Of a stretch of 16,203 nt of DNA, positions 1 to 7,363 are shown in pieces. The DNA is from Acidobacteriaceae bacterium (GTDB taxonomy: Bacteria; Acidobacteriota; Terriglobia; Terriglobales; SbA1), in NCBI GenBank assembly GCA_019237515.1, contig JAFAGX010000025.1, forward strand, positions 1 through 16,203. Reading direction: 5' to 3'. The position numbers and the translations under genes were made by a program. Position 1 is the stretch's first letter; each line of letters opens with the position of its first letter. The notes below the pieces were generated by a model that did not search any database, had not been told where the DNA came from, and worked only from the letters and a program-made list of their open reading frames with translations.

Positions 1-204
1 ATAATTAAAAAGAGAATTCACGAGACAGCCTTTATCAATTACCGCGACTTTGAATCCAGCGCGCTGAGCTTCAATGCCGCAGGCGAGTCCGGTGGGGCCA
101 GCGCCGATCACCAACACGTCAACACGAGTGTTCGAGCGTGCGTCGAACTGGGCACGAGGGAGCGTGTCGGGGATCTGCTGAATTGCGTCCGATAGCTTGG
201 CCAC
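1..204 (-). CDS. ypdA: YpdA-like FAD-dependent disulfide reductase, N-terminal part (runs off window)
   Basis: The first 68 codons of a minus-strand gene are present; the rest lies beyond position 1. After a ~28-residue leader, DVLVIGAGPTGLACG contains the GxGxxG dinucleotide-binding loop (residues 34-39). It is followed by a beta strand ending VIDKGCLVNSLFNY. The phrase (E/D)KGxxVNSxxxY directly after the first Rossmann unit is typical of YpdA, the NADPH-dependent bacillithiol-disulfide reductase of Firmicutes, rather than of ordinary thioredoxin reductase. The GTG start at 202-204 is chosen because an AGGA lies 6 bases upstream (211-214 on the complement). A TAGAAT -10-like box sits at 268-273 on this strand. 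The gene is divergent from fumC. The N-terminal extension before the Rossmann fold is longer than in Bacillus YpdA. The bacillithiol role is inferred from family membership; the active-site region is outside the window. Confidence 0.8.
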   Translation of the reverse strand, partial: MAKLSDAIQQIPDTLPRAQFDARSNTRVDVLVIGAGPTGLACGIEAQRAGFKVAVIDKGCLVNSLFNY

Positions 205-356
205 GTGGTGTCCTGAATTGCCGCTGCACAGCTCCGGTGCTTACGTGCCGTGGTCTGGGAGGTAACGATTCTAGCACGTGCGTGTGGCAAGCCTCAGACA
301 CCCTGATCACTGGTGGCTGTGATTTCCCAAACCGCTAAGTGTTGCAAGTGCGGCGC

Positions 357-362
357 TATAAT
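357..362 (+). promoter_or_regulatory. Candidate -10 box of fumC (TATAAT)
   Basis: A perfect TATAAT lies 40 bases before the fumC ATG in the 198-base gap shared with the divergent YpdA gene. No good -35 hexamer is found 16-18 bases upstream; the TTGCAA at 342-347 is only 9 bases away. Transcription from here would give a leader of about 34 bases that includes the GAGGAG ribosome site. Confidence 0.35.
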
Positions 363-402
363 CCGATTGAATTCATTTTCGCTTGATCCTGAGGAGTACG
401 TC

Positions 403-1812
403 ATGGCCACGCTTGCCGAACCTGCCACTCGCACGCGCATAGAATCCGACAGCATGGGGCAGATAGAAGTGCCGGCGAATGTTTACTGGGGAGCACAGAC
501 GCAGCGCTCGCTGCTGCACTTCAATATCGGCCGCGACACGATGCCGCCAGAGTTAATCCGGGCTTTCGGGATCCTTAAGAAGGCCTGCGCCCTGGTCAAT
601 CAGGATATTGGAAAGCTTTCTCCTGAGAAGGCGAAGCTCATCGTGCAGGCTGCTGATGAGGTGATCTCAGGCAAGCTTAACGATCAGTTTCCTTTGCGTG
701 TTTGGCAGACCGGCAGCGGCACTCAAACGAACATGAATGTGAATGAGGTGATCTCGAACCGCGCGATCGAGATTGCCGGCGGACAGATGGGATCGAAGAA
801 GCCGATCCATCCCAATGATGACGTCAATATGTCGCAGTCATCGAATGACACATTTCCAGCGGCCATGCACATTGCCGCGGCTGAGCGGGTCAAAAAGGCG
901 CTGATTCCTGCGATCAGGAGCGTTCATGACGCAATTAAAGCCAAGGCCAGGGAATTCGAAAATGTGGTGAAGATCGGCAGAACGCATTTGCAGGACGCGG
1001 TACCGCTGACGTTTGGTCAGGAGTTCGGGGGCTGGGCAAGCCTGCTGGAACGAGATATCCAGCGGCTGGAGCAGGCTCTGGAAGGCCTGTACGATCTCGC
1101 GATTGGTGGAACCGCAGTTGGAACGGGGCTGAATACGCATCCGGAATTTGCCGAGCGTGCCGCGAAAAAGATTGCTGATCTTACGGGGCTTCCGTTCCGC
1201 TCGCACGGGAATAAGTTCGCCGCGCTGTCAGCGCATGACGAAATCGTGTTCGCACAGGGTGCGCTGGAAACTTTAGCCGCGTCCCTTATGAAGATCTCAA
1301 ACGATATTCGCTGGCTGGCTTCGGGCCCGCGCTGCGGGCTGGGCGAACTGTCGATTCCGGAAAACGAGCCAGGGTCGTCGATCATGCCCGGCAAAGTCAA
1401 TCCGACCCAGGCCGAAGCCATGACAATGGTATGCGCGCAGGTTCACGGCGCCACGGCTGCGGTCGGATTCGCCGGTTCGCAAGGGAACTTTGAGCTCAAT
1501 GTATTCAAGCCGGTGATGATCTACAACTTTTTGCATTCGGTGACGCTGCTGACGGACGCGAGCCACGGTTATGTCGAGTACATGATCAAAGGCATCGAGG
1601 TCGACAAAGCGAAAGTGGACTGGTATGTGAAAAATTCGTTGATGCTGGTAACGGCTCTCGCCCCCAAAGTTGGATACGACAAAGCAGCCAAAATCGCGCA
1701 CACGGCGCACGTGGAGCACACCAGCCTTCGCGAGGCAGCGTTGAAGCTGGGATATCTCAGCGGGGAAGAGTTTGATCAGCTGGTTAAGCCGGAAAGGATG
1801 ACGAGGCCGTAA
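403..1812 (+). CDS. fumC: Class II fumarate hydratase
   Basis: Cytoplasmic TCA-cycle enzyme that interconverts fumarate and L-malate without an iron-sulfur cluster. The 469-residue product matches the usual FumC length (about 465). The superfamily signature [11 protein letters not shown] is at residues 324-334, inside the flexible loop carrying the catalytic serine. [16 protein letters not shown] carries the conserved His195 (equivalent to E. coli His188). [14 protein letters not shown] and SNRAIE are the substrate-binding segments near the N-terminus. The ATG at 403 is preferred because GAGGAG (391-396) sits 6 bases before it. A GTG at 313 would add 30 residues with no family similarity and would run through the TATAAT at 357-362. 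The gene stands alone; the next gene downstream is convergent. The [10 protein letters not shown] loop is shared with aspartase and argininosuccinate lyase, but length and N-terminal motifs favour fumarase. Confidence 0.97.
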   Translation: MATLAEPATRTRIESDSMGQIEVPANVYWGAQTQRSLLHFNIGRDTMPPELIRAFGILKKACALVNQDIGKLSPEKAKLIVQAADEVISGKLNDQFPLRVWQTGSGTQTNMNVNEVISNRAIEIAGGQMGSKKPIHPNDDVNMSQSSNDTFPAAMHIAAAERVKKALIPAIRSVHDAIKAKAREFENVVKIGRTHLQDAVPLTFGQEFGGWASLLERDIQRLEQALEGLYDLAIGGTAVGTGLNTHPEFAERAAKKIADLTGLPFRSHGNKFAALSAHDEIVFAQGALETLAASLMKISNDIRWLASGPRCGLGELSIPENEPGSSIMPGKVNPTQAEAMTMVCAQVHGATAAVGFAGSQGNFELNVFKPVMIYNFLHSVTLLTDASHGYVEYMIKGIEVDKAKVDWYVKNSLMLVTALAPKVGYDKAAKIAHTAHVEHTSLREAALKLGYLSGEEFDQLVKPERMTRP

Positions 1813-1893
1813 ACGAGTCCACGTATCCGCATTGGTACGATTTGGCCAAGCACTGGCAGACGTCTACAAGCGGACGGTGACACTCCACGCGAG

Positions 1894-1931
1894 ATCCCTC
1901 GCCCGCTGGTGAAAGCGCGGGGCTTCGGGAT
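1894..1931. repeat. Imperfect stem-loop between convergent genes
   Basis: ATCCC (1894-1898) pairs with GGGAT (1927-1931), and CCCGC (1902-1906) with GCGGG (1917-1921), leaving a short internal loop and a ~10-base apical loop. It lies 81 bases after fumC and 33 bases after the stop of the opposite-strand gene. No T-tract follows on either strand, so it is not a textbook intrinsic terminator. It may instead be a dispersed extragenic palindrome. Confidence 0.3.
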
Positions 1932-1964
1932 GACAGTTCACGTTAGGTGTGAAACAAAATTGAG

Positions 1965-2432
1965 TCACTTCTGCAGCAGGCTGGTGTGGCTGGCGACGCA
2001 CTGCCACCTGGCATCTTGCAGCACCCAGGTGTCGGTGAAGCGACCGGTGTGCTCGTAGGCCTTTCCCATATAAGTGCCTTTGGTGTGATAAATGCCTGCT
2101 ACCACGGCGGTGTCTTTGTAGAGGATGACCTTCACATCCTGGATGTTCAGGTAATTAACTTTGAAGCTGGGGTCAGCGATGTCGGCGAGGAACTTGCCAC
2201 GTTCGGTGACTTCGCCATCCCATTCGGTATTCACGAATTTGTCACCGATCATGCCAGCGAGCGCATTTGCGTCACGGCTTACCTGCGCCTCGTTCCACAG
2301 GCGCTCCAGAGCAACCAGTTGATTCTCTCGTGAGCGCGTATCGTCGCTTGCGGATTGGGCCAGCACGCCAACTACGGACAGCAGGCAGCAAATGGCAAAC
2401 CCAGCCGCGATGATTCGGCAGCGTTGAAGCAT
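1965..2432 (-). CDS. Secreted NTF2-like/SnoaL-like (DUF4440-type) protein
   Basis: This 155-residue protein has an export signal: a short basic start (MLQRCR), a hydrophobic core to about residue 24, and a likely signal peptidase I cut after VLA25. The mature part (about 130 residues) has the alpha+beta cone pattern of the NTF2/SnoaL superfamily. An N-terminal helix region (LVALERLWNEAQVSRD) is followed by DKFVNTEWDGEV and ends in strands such as RFTDTWVLQDARWQCVASH, the usual DUF4440 closing segment. Such proteins are mostly of unknown function, and no catalytic residues can be assigned. The ATG at 2430-2432 lacks a clear Shine-Dalgarno sequence. It lies 63 bases after the methyltransferase stop on the same strand and could be the last gene of that transcript. 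Confidence 0.8.
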   Translation of the reverse strand: MLQRCRIIAAGFAICCLLSVVGVLAQSASDDTRSRENQLVALERLWNEAQVSRDANALAGMIGDKFVNTEWDGEVTERGKFLADIADPSFKVNYLNIQDVKVILYKDTAVVAGIYHTKGTYMGKAYEHTGRFTDTWVLQDARWQCVASHTSLLQK

Positions 2433-2495
2433 GCAGCAATTTTGGGGTAGAGATCAAGGCCATGCAACGCACATCGGTGTGCTGGGCGACATGCA

Positions 2496-3650
2496 CTAAG
2501 GTACGTTACCGATGTCATTGGGGGGAGAGGGCCTGCCGAAACTGAGTCCGCTTAGCGCAGAAACGGTGTCGGGGTGCACGCCTTTGCTGGCCACCAGGAC
2601 GTGAAACGTTTCTCCCAAGCCGGCGGGAGTTACGAGGTGTTTCAGTTGCAGCGCCACCTTGGCGCGTTCTTGCGGCAATCGGCATTCTTCGAAAGCGTCT
2701 GCGAATTGATTCGGCTCACCGATGCCGAGCAGGAACTGCGATTGCGTAAGCAAAGGCTGGACATGCACATTTTTATCGGCAGCTGCGGATAAACCCGTGA
2801 AATTAACATGGGCGGTAATGTCCTGCTCGCCGGGAGCTTCATAAGGATCTGCGCTCACGGAATGTTGGCGGTAGGCCATTACAGTGCCGCGATGGCGGCC
2901 AGCCAATAATTCGTCGCGAGTGTAACCGTAGTCGATTGCAATCACGAAGCCGCGGCGGATCACAGTGCAAAGTTGGGACATATACCGCTGCGTCAGCAGA
3001 GGAGTCTCGACGCGCTCATCATTTTGCGGGTGGATAGCAAAGCGATCGAGAAAACAAAGCTCTTCATCCGAGGGCGAGGCCCATGTCTCAACGAGACGCC
3101 CGTTTTCTTCCCCCACTCGCAATTCGCCCTTGGAACTGAGGACCTCGACGGGCAGCGCATCGAAGAACTCATTAGCGAAAACTACGATGGGAATATCCGG
3201 GCCGCTTTTGGCGCAGTCAGGGAAGTTTGTGAACGATGCTTTGCCAGTTGAAAAGGCTGGGCCCAGGTTTATTAGCAATCGCTCTTTCAACGCATCCGAA
3301 CGCTCAGCCAGGGAATAATGCATAGCGACGAAAAAGTCCGGGAATTTCTTTTCGCACCAATCCAGAACATCCCTCGCGAACAAGCCCCGCCCGGGGCCAA
3401 GTTCGATGAGTTCAATTTTTTCTGGTGAGCCCAGCGCTCGCCACATTTCCTCAAATAGCCGCGCCAGCAATCGTCCGAACACCGCATGCACGTCGCTTGA
3501 GGTGTAGAAATCTCCCGCTTTGCCGAATTGTTCGGTGCTGCGGGAATAGTAGCCAAGTTGGGGATCGTAAAGGCAAAGCTCCATGTAGCGAGAGAAAGGG
3601 ATTGGCCCCCTTTCGCCGATTTCTTGCAGGATTTTTCCTCGGAGGCTCAC
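2496..3650 (-). CDS. MidA/NDUFAF7-family (DUF185) SAM-dependent methyltransferase
   Basis: The 384-residue product belongs to the DUF185 family, whose mitochondrial member NDUFAF7 methylates an arginine of the complex I subunit NDUFS2. The N-terminus shows the family block IPFSRYMELCLYDPQLGYY (residues 17-35), then GDFYTSSDVHAVFG. The SAM-binding loop is ELGPGRG (83-89), and VVFANEFFDALPV matches the downstream family motif. The start is a GTG whose first bases overlap the stop of the upstream 100-aa gene (GTGA, 3647-3650). The AGGA at 3657-3660 on the complement is 6 bases upstream, so translation is probably coupled. No complex I genes are in the window, so the bacterial substrate stays unknown. 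Family assignment is firm; the protein target is not. Confidence 0.9.
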   Translation of the reverse strand: MSLRGKILQEIGERGPIPFSRYMELCLYDPQLGYYSRSTEQFGKAGDFYTSSDVHAVFGRLLARLFEEMWRALGSPEKIELIELGPGRGLFARDVLDWCEKKFPDFFVAMHYSLAERSDALKERLLINLGPAFSTGKASFTNFPDCAKSGPDIPIVVFANEFFDALPVEVLSSKGELRVGEENGRLVETWASPSDEELCFLDRFAIHPQNDERVETPLLTQRYMSQLCTVIRRGFVIAIDYGYTRDELLAGRHRGTVMAYRQHSVSADPYEAPGEQDITAHVNFTGLSAAADKNVHVQPLLTQSQFLLGIGEPNQFADAFEECRLPQERAKVALQLKHLVTPAGLGETFHVLVASKGVHPDTVSALSGLSFGRPSPPNDIGNVP

Positions 3651-3949
3651 AAACCTTCCTGCTGACGTTCCAGGCGATTCTGCGGAGTGCGAGTGAACAT
3701 TTCGATCAGATAATCATGCAGGCAGTCATAGAGCTGCCGCTGAAAAGTCCACTCGAACTGTGGGTGATCTAAATCGCGAGGATGCAACTCGAAGTAGTAG
3801 GTGTGCACCGGTACAGGTGAATTCTTGAATTGAATGATGACCTCGACACCCTCGCCCCGTGGCTGCGCGCCAAAGTCCAACAAGGGGTGCTCGTAAAGGC
3901 GTAATTGCGCGAGAACGCGTTCCAAACGCGAGTTTGCTATCTGAGACAA
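3647..3949 (-). CDS. Conserved-looking hypothetical protein, 100 aa, coupled to the methyltransferase
   Basis: I do not recognise a named domain. The product is soluble, with no signal or membrane segment. It has an amphipathic N-terminal helix (LERVLAQLRLYEHPLLDFG), a beta segment (GVEVIIQFKNSPVPVHTYYF), a conserved-looking ELHPRDLDHPQFEW, and a C-terminal helical part (RQLYDCLHDYLIEMF). Its stop overlaps the methyltransferase GTG by 4 bases, strong evidence that it is a real gene made together with that enzyme. The start is uncertain: the longest frame begins at TTG (3947-3949), with an in-frame TAG a few codons upstream and no clear ribosome site. A TAGAAT box at 3956-3961 on this strand would place the transcript start almost on the TTG, so the message may be leaderless or the true start may lie further in. 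Confidence 0.75.
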   Translation of the reverse strand: MSQIANSRLERVLAQLRLYEHPLLDFGAQPRGEGVEVIIQFKNSPVPVHTYYFELHPRDLDHPQFEWTFQRQLYDCLHDYLIEMFTRTPQNRLERQQEGL

Positions 3950-3967
3950 GCAACAATTCTAGCGAAC

Positions 3968-3977
3968 TTGTTAACAA
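3968..3977. promoter_or_regulatory. Palindrome TTGTTAACAA in a divergent promoter region
   Basis: A perfect 10-bp palindrome lies 7 bases from the TAGAAT box of the leftward operon and about 90 bases before the rightward DUF2911-TPR gene. The position between divergent genes suits an operator, but a palindrome this short and AT-rich can occur by chance. Confidence 0.25.
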
Positions 3978-4068
3978 CTTTTTACAAACGGCTATCCGCC
4001 TTTTGCCACCCCCGTCTAACCGCTGGTCTTTGGGTAAATCCCAGAAACAATTTGAGAGGAGGGAAGTC

Positions 4069-5139
4069 ATGCGGAAGATACGGTTCACGGCCCTGGTAAC
4101 AGTTGTTTTGGCACTCGCGGCGTCTGCATGCTGGGCACAATCGGTGGCGCTGGATCTGCCACGCGACAGCCAGCACTCGGTGGTGGTGCAGCGCATTGGA
4201 ATTACTGATATCACCATCAACTACCATCGCCCGCTGGTGAAAGGCCGAACGATATGGGGCAAAGTCGTTCCTTACGGTCAAGTCTGGCGCGCGGGAGCGA
4301 ACGAAAATACAACCATCAAATTCACCGATCCGGTAAGCATCGAGGGCAAGCCGCTCGACAAGGGGATTTACGGCCTGCACATGATTCCCGACAAAGACGA
4401 GTGGACGGTGATCTTCTCCAAAGTTCACACCGCCTGGGGCAGCTTCACATATAACGAAGCCGAAGATGCGCTGCGAATCTCTGTGAAGCCTCAATCGTCC
4501 GACATGCACGAAGTGCTTACGTACGATTTCAACCAAGTGCAGAAAGATGCAGCGGTTGCGACAATGTATTGGGAAAAGGTAGCCGTGCCTTTCAAGGTTT
4601 CGGTTGATGTGCGCAAGACGGTGGAGGCCAGCCTGCCCAACCAGCTTCAAGGGCTTGCGCAGTACACGTGGGAAGCATGGGACGACGCGGCAAATTATCT
4701 GCTGGCGCAAAAGTACGATCTGGATCAGGCGTTGAAGTACGAAGAAACTTCGATCCGCACGGAGCCGCGGTTCGATAATTACATGACGAAGTCGCAGATT
4801 CTGGACGCCATGGGACGGAAAGATGAAGCTGCGACAGCCAAGAATCAGGCACTGGAGCGCGCAACGGCGGCACAGATGTACGCCTATGGACGACAATTAC
4901 AGCAGGATGGGAAGCAGGACCAGGCTTTCGAGTTATTCCGTCAGGCGCAAAAGAGGGATCCCAACGATTGGTTAGTGCATGACGGAATCGCGAGAATCTA
5001 TTCTGCGCAAGGCGATTTCGACAGCGCGCTCAAAGAATTCAAGCTGGCTCGCGAGGGCGCTCCGGACAATCAGAAAATCTTCTTCGATGCGGGACTGAAA
5101 AAACTGGAAGCGAAGCAGGATATCAATAAGACCAACTGA
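4069..5139 (+). CDS. Secreted DUF2911 protein with C-terminal TPR repeats
   Basis: The 356-residue product starts with a Sec signal peptide (MRKIRF, then a hydrophobic core, likely cut after CWA23). Residues ~25-180 form a DUF2911 domain, with the recognisable run ITINYHRPLVKGRTIWGKVV, PYGQVWRAGANENTTIKF and KGIYGLHMIP. Residues ~210-350 contain TPR-like helical pairs, for example YAYGRQLQQDGKQDQAFELF and GIARIYSAQGDFDSALKEF, each with the spaced small/aromatic residues of TPRs. The ATG at 4069 is chosen because GAGAGGAGGGA (4054-4064) lies just upstream and the signal peptide begins there; the frame is open further upstream but unlike any leader. DUF2911 has no established biochemical function. 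The TPR part suggests protein-protein contact in the periplasm or outside. The gene is divergent from the methyltransferase operon and convergent with the dehydrogenase. Confidence 0.9.
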   Translation: MRKIRFTALVTVVLALAASACWAQSVALDLPRDSQHSVVVQRIGITDITINYHRPLVKGRTIWGKVVPYGQVWRAGANENTTIKFTDPVSIEGKPLDKGIYGLHMIPDKDEWTVIFSKVHTAWGSFTYNEAEDALRISVKPQSSDMHEVLTYDFNQVQKDAAVATMYWEKVAVPFKVSVDVRKTVEASLPNQLQGLAQYTWEAWDDAANYLLAQKYDLDQALKYEETSIRTEPRFDNYMTKSQILDAMGRKDEAATAKNQALERATAAQMYAYGRQLQQDGKQDQAFELFRQAQKRDPNDWLVHDGIARIYSAQGDFDSALKEFKLAREGAPDNQKIFFDAGLKKLEAKQDINKTN

Positions 5140-5158
5140 CGGTCGACCCGCTGAACTT

Positions 5159-5199
5159 CGTGTTCCTTCGTAGTTATTCTCTTGACCACGGAGAACACG
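5159..5199. repeat. Long stem-loop between convergent genes
   Basis: CGTGTTCCTTCGT (5159-5171) pairs with ACGGAGAACACG (5188-5199): about 12 base pairs with one bulged C and one G-T wobble, around a 16-base loop. It fills the 80-base gap between the DUF2911-TPR stop and the dehydrogenase stop, so it could end transcription from both sides. No T-tract flanks it. The phrase CCACGGAGAACACGG resembles dispersed extragenic repeats, which a genome search could confirm. Confidence 0.4.
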
Positions 5200-5219
5200 G
5201 GGGTTCACGGAGTAAAGTG

Positions 5220-6122
5220 CTAGTCTCCAGCTTTGCCGGGCGGCTTCGGCTGCCCGGCAACTTTCGTCTCTGGGTACTCGTACACGCCGCGCCCGGATTT
5301 GCGACCGAGGCGGCCGGCCTTCACGTATTGGACTAGCAACGGCGCAGGACGATATTTTTCACCCAGGCTCTTGTGCAGGTATTCGAGAATGTGCAGGCGG
5401 GTATCCAAGCCAACCAGATCGACCAGTTCGAAAGGACCCATAGGGTGATTGAGACCGAGTTTCAGCGCTTTGTCGATGTCCTGCGCTGACCCAATTCCTT
5501 CCTGCAACATGTAAAAAGCTTCGTTGCCGATCATGGCATTGATGCGGCTGGTGATAAATCCGGGGGACTCTTTGATCACCACTACTTCCTTGCCCATGCG
5601 CCGGCCAACTTCGGCGGCCGCGGCCAGTGTTTCGTTGTCAGTCTCGAGGGCGCGAACAATTTCGAGCAGCTTCATTTTGTGGACCGGATTGAAGAAGTGC
5701 ATGCCGACGCAGTTCGGGGCGCGATAGGTGACACTGGCAACTTCGGTAATGCTTAGAGAGGAGGTGTTGGAGGCGAGGATTGTGCCGGGTCTGCAGATTT
5801 TATCGAGCAGAGTGAAAATCTCGATTTTCGATTCCAGTTCCTCGGGAACAGCTTCGATGACGAGATCGGCTTCGCGCGCGGCCTCTTCGACGCTGCCTGC
5901 ATATTCGAGCCGCCCAAGTGCTGCTTTGGCATCGGTGGTCGATACCTTGCCCAACTGAACAGCTTTATCGAGGTTGTCGCGAATCTCCTCTTCGGCTTTG
6001 CGCAAAGCATTGGGCAGGAGATCTTCAAGGACGGTGCGATAGCCGCCAAGCGCGGCTACGTGGGCGATTCCACGGCCCATAGTTCCGGCGCCAATGACGG
6101 CAATGGTGTGGACTTCAGCCAC
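5220..6122 (-). CDS. 3-hydroxybutyryl-CoA dehydrogenase
   Basis: Oxidises (S)-3-hydroxyacyl-CoA to 3-oxoacyl-CoA with NAD(P), or runs in reverse, in short-chain fatty acid and polyhydroxybutyrate/butyrate metabolism; cytoplasmic. The 300 residues fit the single-domain-pair HBD/PaaH family (~282-300). The NAD loop GAGTMG is at 11-16. ASNTSSLSI carries the substrate serine (S121/S122). VGMHFFNPVHKMKLLEIVR holds catalytic His142 and Glu154. PGFITSRINAM gives the conserved Asn195, and NHPMGPFELVDLVGLD is the C-terminal domain signature. The start is GTG (6120-6122), with GGGAG 7 bases upstream inside the end of the 61-aa gene, only 2 bases separating stop and start. The C-terminal tail GQPKPPGKAGD is an unstructured extension. 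Names used for this family include hbd, paaH and fadB2; I leave the symbol blank because the pathway is not shown locally. Confidence 0.95.
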   Translation of the reverse strand: MAEVHTIAVIGAGTMGRGIAHVAALGGYRTVLEDLLPNALRKAEEEIRDNLDKAVQLGKVSTTDAKAALGRLEYAGSVEEAAREADLVIEAVPEELESKIEIFTLLDKICRPGTILASNTSSLSITEVASVTYRAPNCVGMHFFNPVHKMKLLEIVRALETDNETLAAAAEVGRRMGKEVVVIKESPGFITSRINAMIGNEAFYMLQEGIGSAQDIDKALKLGLNHPMGPFELVDLVGLDTRLHILEYLHKSLGEKYRPAPLLVQYVKAGRLGRKSGRGVYEYPETKVAGQPKPPGKAGD

Positions 6123-6124
6123 TC

Positions 6125-6310
6125 CTAAGCTCCCTTCTCCAGTTGGCCGAGGATGGTGGCGAAATTCGAATTTGCGTCGCGCAAATGCTCCGCCAGGCGC
6201 TTCTTTTCTTCAGTATCCATCATCGGGATGGAGGCGCTGATACGGCGCAATGTGGTTACAATGTCGTCAACGTAGTTGATCAGGCGAATAAGTTCTCCGG
6301 TGGCTGCCAT
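6125..6310 (-). CDS. Small hypothetical protein, 61 aa, first gene of the dehydrogenase operon
   Basis: I recognise no domain. The product is predicted largely helical and charged: LIRLINYVDDIVTTLRRIS, then a MDTEEKKRLAEHLRDANS stretch, then FATILGQLEKG. There is no membrane segment. It is supported as a gene by an AGGAG (6321-6325 on the complement) 10 bases before the ATG and by its stop only 2 bases before the dehydrogenase GTG, with the dehydrogenase ribosome site inside its last codons. That layout implies coupled translation. It could be a small partner or stability factor of the enzyme, but nothing in the sequence proves this. Confidence 0.75.
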   Translation of the reverse strand: MAATGELIRLINYVDDIVTTLRRISASIPMMDTEEKKRLAEHLRDANSNFATILGQLEKGA

Positions 6311-6324
6311 GATTGGTTCGCTCC

Positions 6325-6336
6325 TAAGTGGTCAGA
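6325..6336. promoter_or_regulatory. TAAGTGGTCAGA element in the leader of the dehydrogenase operon
   Basis: This 12-base string recurs exactly at 8952-8963, where it forms one side of a full palindrome (GTGGTC-A-GACCAC). Here the right half is AATTC, so only a half-site is present. It abuts the ribosome site of the 61-aa gene on the opposite strand. Half-site binding by a GntR/FadR-type regulator is possible but unproven. Confidence 0.3.
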
Positions 6337-6490
6337 ATTCGCGTTGCTCCAGGCGCCCGATGCGGGGCCCGGCAGCGACTCATTATTGTCAATGGTGTGA
6401 AGAATTTAGTAAAGGCAAGCAACCTAGACTTCCGTCCGAGTAATCATCTCAATCAATTCTTTTAATGCGCTTTTTAATCTTTCCGTAATT

Positions 6491-7336
6491 ATGCTCGAAT
6501 CTAATCAGGGTATGGCTGACAAACCATTGAAACACTATCTTTTCGCCAGCGATTTCGACCAGACGTTAACGTTCAATGACTCGGGCTACGTGCTGGCGGA
6601 ACTCGTCGGAATTGCGACTTCGGAATTCGAACGAAAAGCCAAAGGCATGGCCAAGCTGAACCTGGTGCAGCAGGGCGCGGAGCTGGCGTACTTGCTGCTG
6701 CATGATCCCGAGTTTCACAGTAAAGTGCGGCGCGAGCACCTGCATGAAGTCGGCAAACGCATCCGGCTGAAGCAAAATATCGCTTTGCTCTATAAAATCC
6801 TGAACGCCGGGATTGATGGCTACCATTTCGATTTCTACGTACTTTCAGCGGCTCCGGTCGAGGTTATCCACTCGGCGCTGGAGGGTATTGTTCCCCGCGA
6901 TCACATCTACGGTACGGAATTTCGTTACGGTGATGCCGGGCAGATTCAAGGCATAGTCCGAGCGACTGCCGGTTACGGGAAAGTTGCGGTGCTGGATGAG
7001 TTGCAAAACCAGCTGCAAATCGGTCCGGACCATATCATCTACGTAGGCGACGGCAGTTCGGACATTCACGTGATGCTGCACGTCAACGTGCGGGACGGAT
7101 TTACCATCGCGGTTTCGGAGGCCAAGCATGTTTCGCAAGTGGCCAAACGAACTATGCTCAGCAGCAGCGCACTGTCAGTGCTGGCACCGATGCTGGAGGA
7201 CGTTGTAGGCTGGGAACGTCCGCGCATCCGGACGTTCTTCGAAGCGCACGGCATGCTCATCCAGGAGTGGGAACGCGTGCGGACCGACTGGCTGACGTTA
7301 AAACCGGTTGCCGATGGTGAACTGGTTGAGTCGTGA
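6491..7336 (+). CDS. HAD-superfamily phosphatase (phosphoserine phosphatase-like)
   Basis: The protein has up to 281 residues and all four HAD motifs. Motif I is SDFDQTLTF, with nucleophile D21 and acid D23. Motif II is YVLSAAP with S119. Motif III is [10 protein letters not shown] with K164. Motif IV is YVGDGSSD with D187 and D191, the Mg2+ ligands. A helical cap insert lies between motifs I and II (residues ~30-100), as in the SerB/MtnX-like type C1 group. The enzyme should remove phosphate from a small metabolite in the cytoplasm; the substrate is not readable. Two starts are possible: ATG 6491 (no Shine-Dalgarno) or ATG 6512 (AGGG present but only one base away). The shorter form would start [11 protein letters not shown], close to motif I as is common in the family. 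It stands 27 bases before the hemerythrin gene and may share its transcript. Confidence 0.88.
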   Translation: MLESNQGMADKPLKHYLFASDFDQTLTFNDSGYVLAELVGIATSEFERKAKGMAKLNLVQQGAELAYLLLHDPEFHSKVRREHLHEVGKRIRLKQNIALLYKILNAGIDGYHFDFYVLSAAPVEVIHSALEGIVPRDHIYGTEFRYGDAGQIQGIVRATAGYGKVAVLDELQNQLQIGPDHIIYVGDGSSDIHVMLHVNVRDGFTIAVSEAKHVSQVAKRTMLSSSALSVLAPMLEDVVGWERPRIRTFFEAHGMLIQEWERVRTDWLTLKPVADGELVES

Positions 7337-7363
7337 GACTGAGGGTCCCGGTTATCTTGAGTA

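Noticed and set aside
313..402. GTG extension of fumC by 30 codons
   Set aside because: The extension contains a TATAAT box and lacks a ribosome site, while the ATG at 403 has GAGGAG at good spacing and gives the normal enzyme length. The CxxC in the extension (KCCKCG) is tempting but probably chance.
3859..4068. 70-codon N-terminal extension of the DUF2911-TPR protein
   Set aside because: It would overlap the opposite-strand 100-aa gene and bury the signal peptide. The ATG at 4069 has an excellent ribosome site.
3982..4896. 304-codon minus-strand frame opposite the DUF2911-TPR gene
   Set aside because: The plus-strand gene has a signal peptide, ribosome site and domain pattern. The minus frame has none and would overlap the divergent promoter region.
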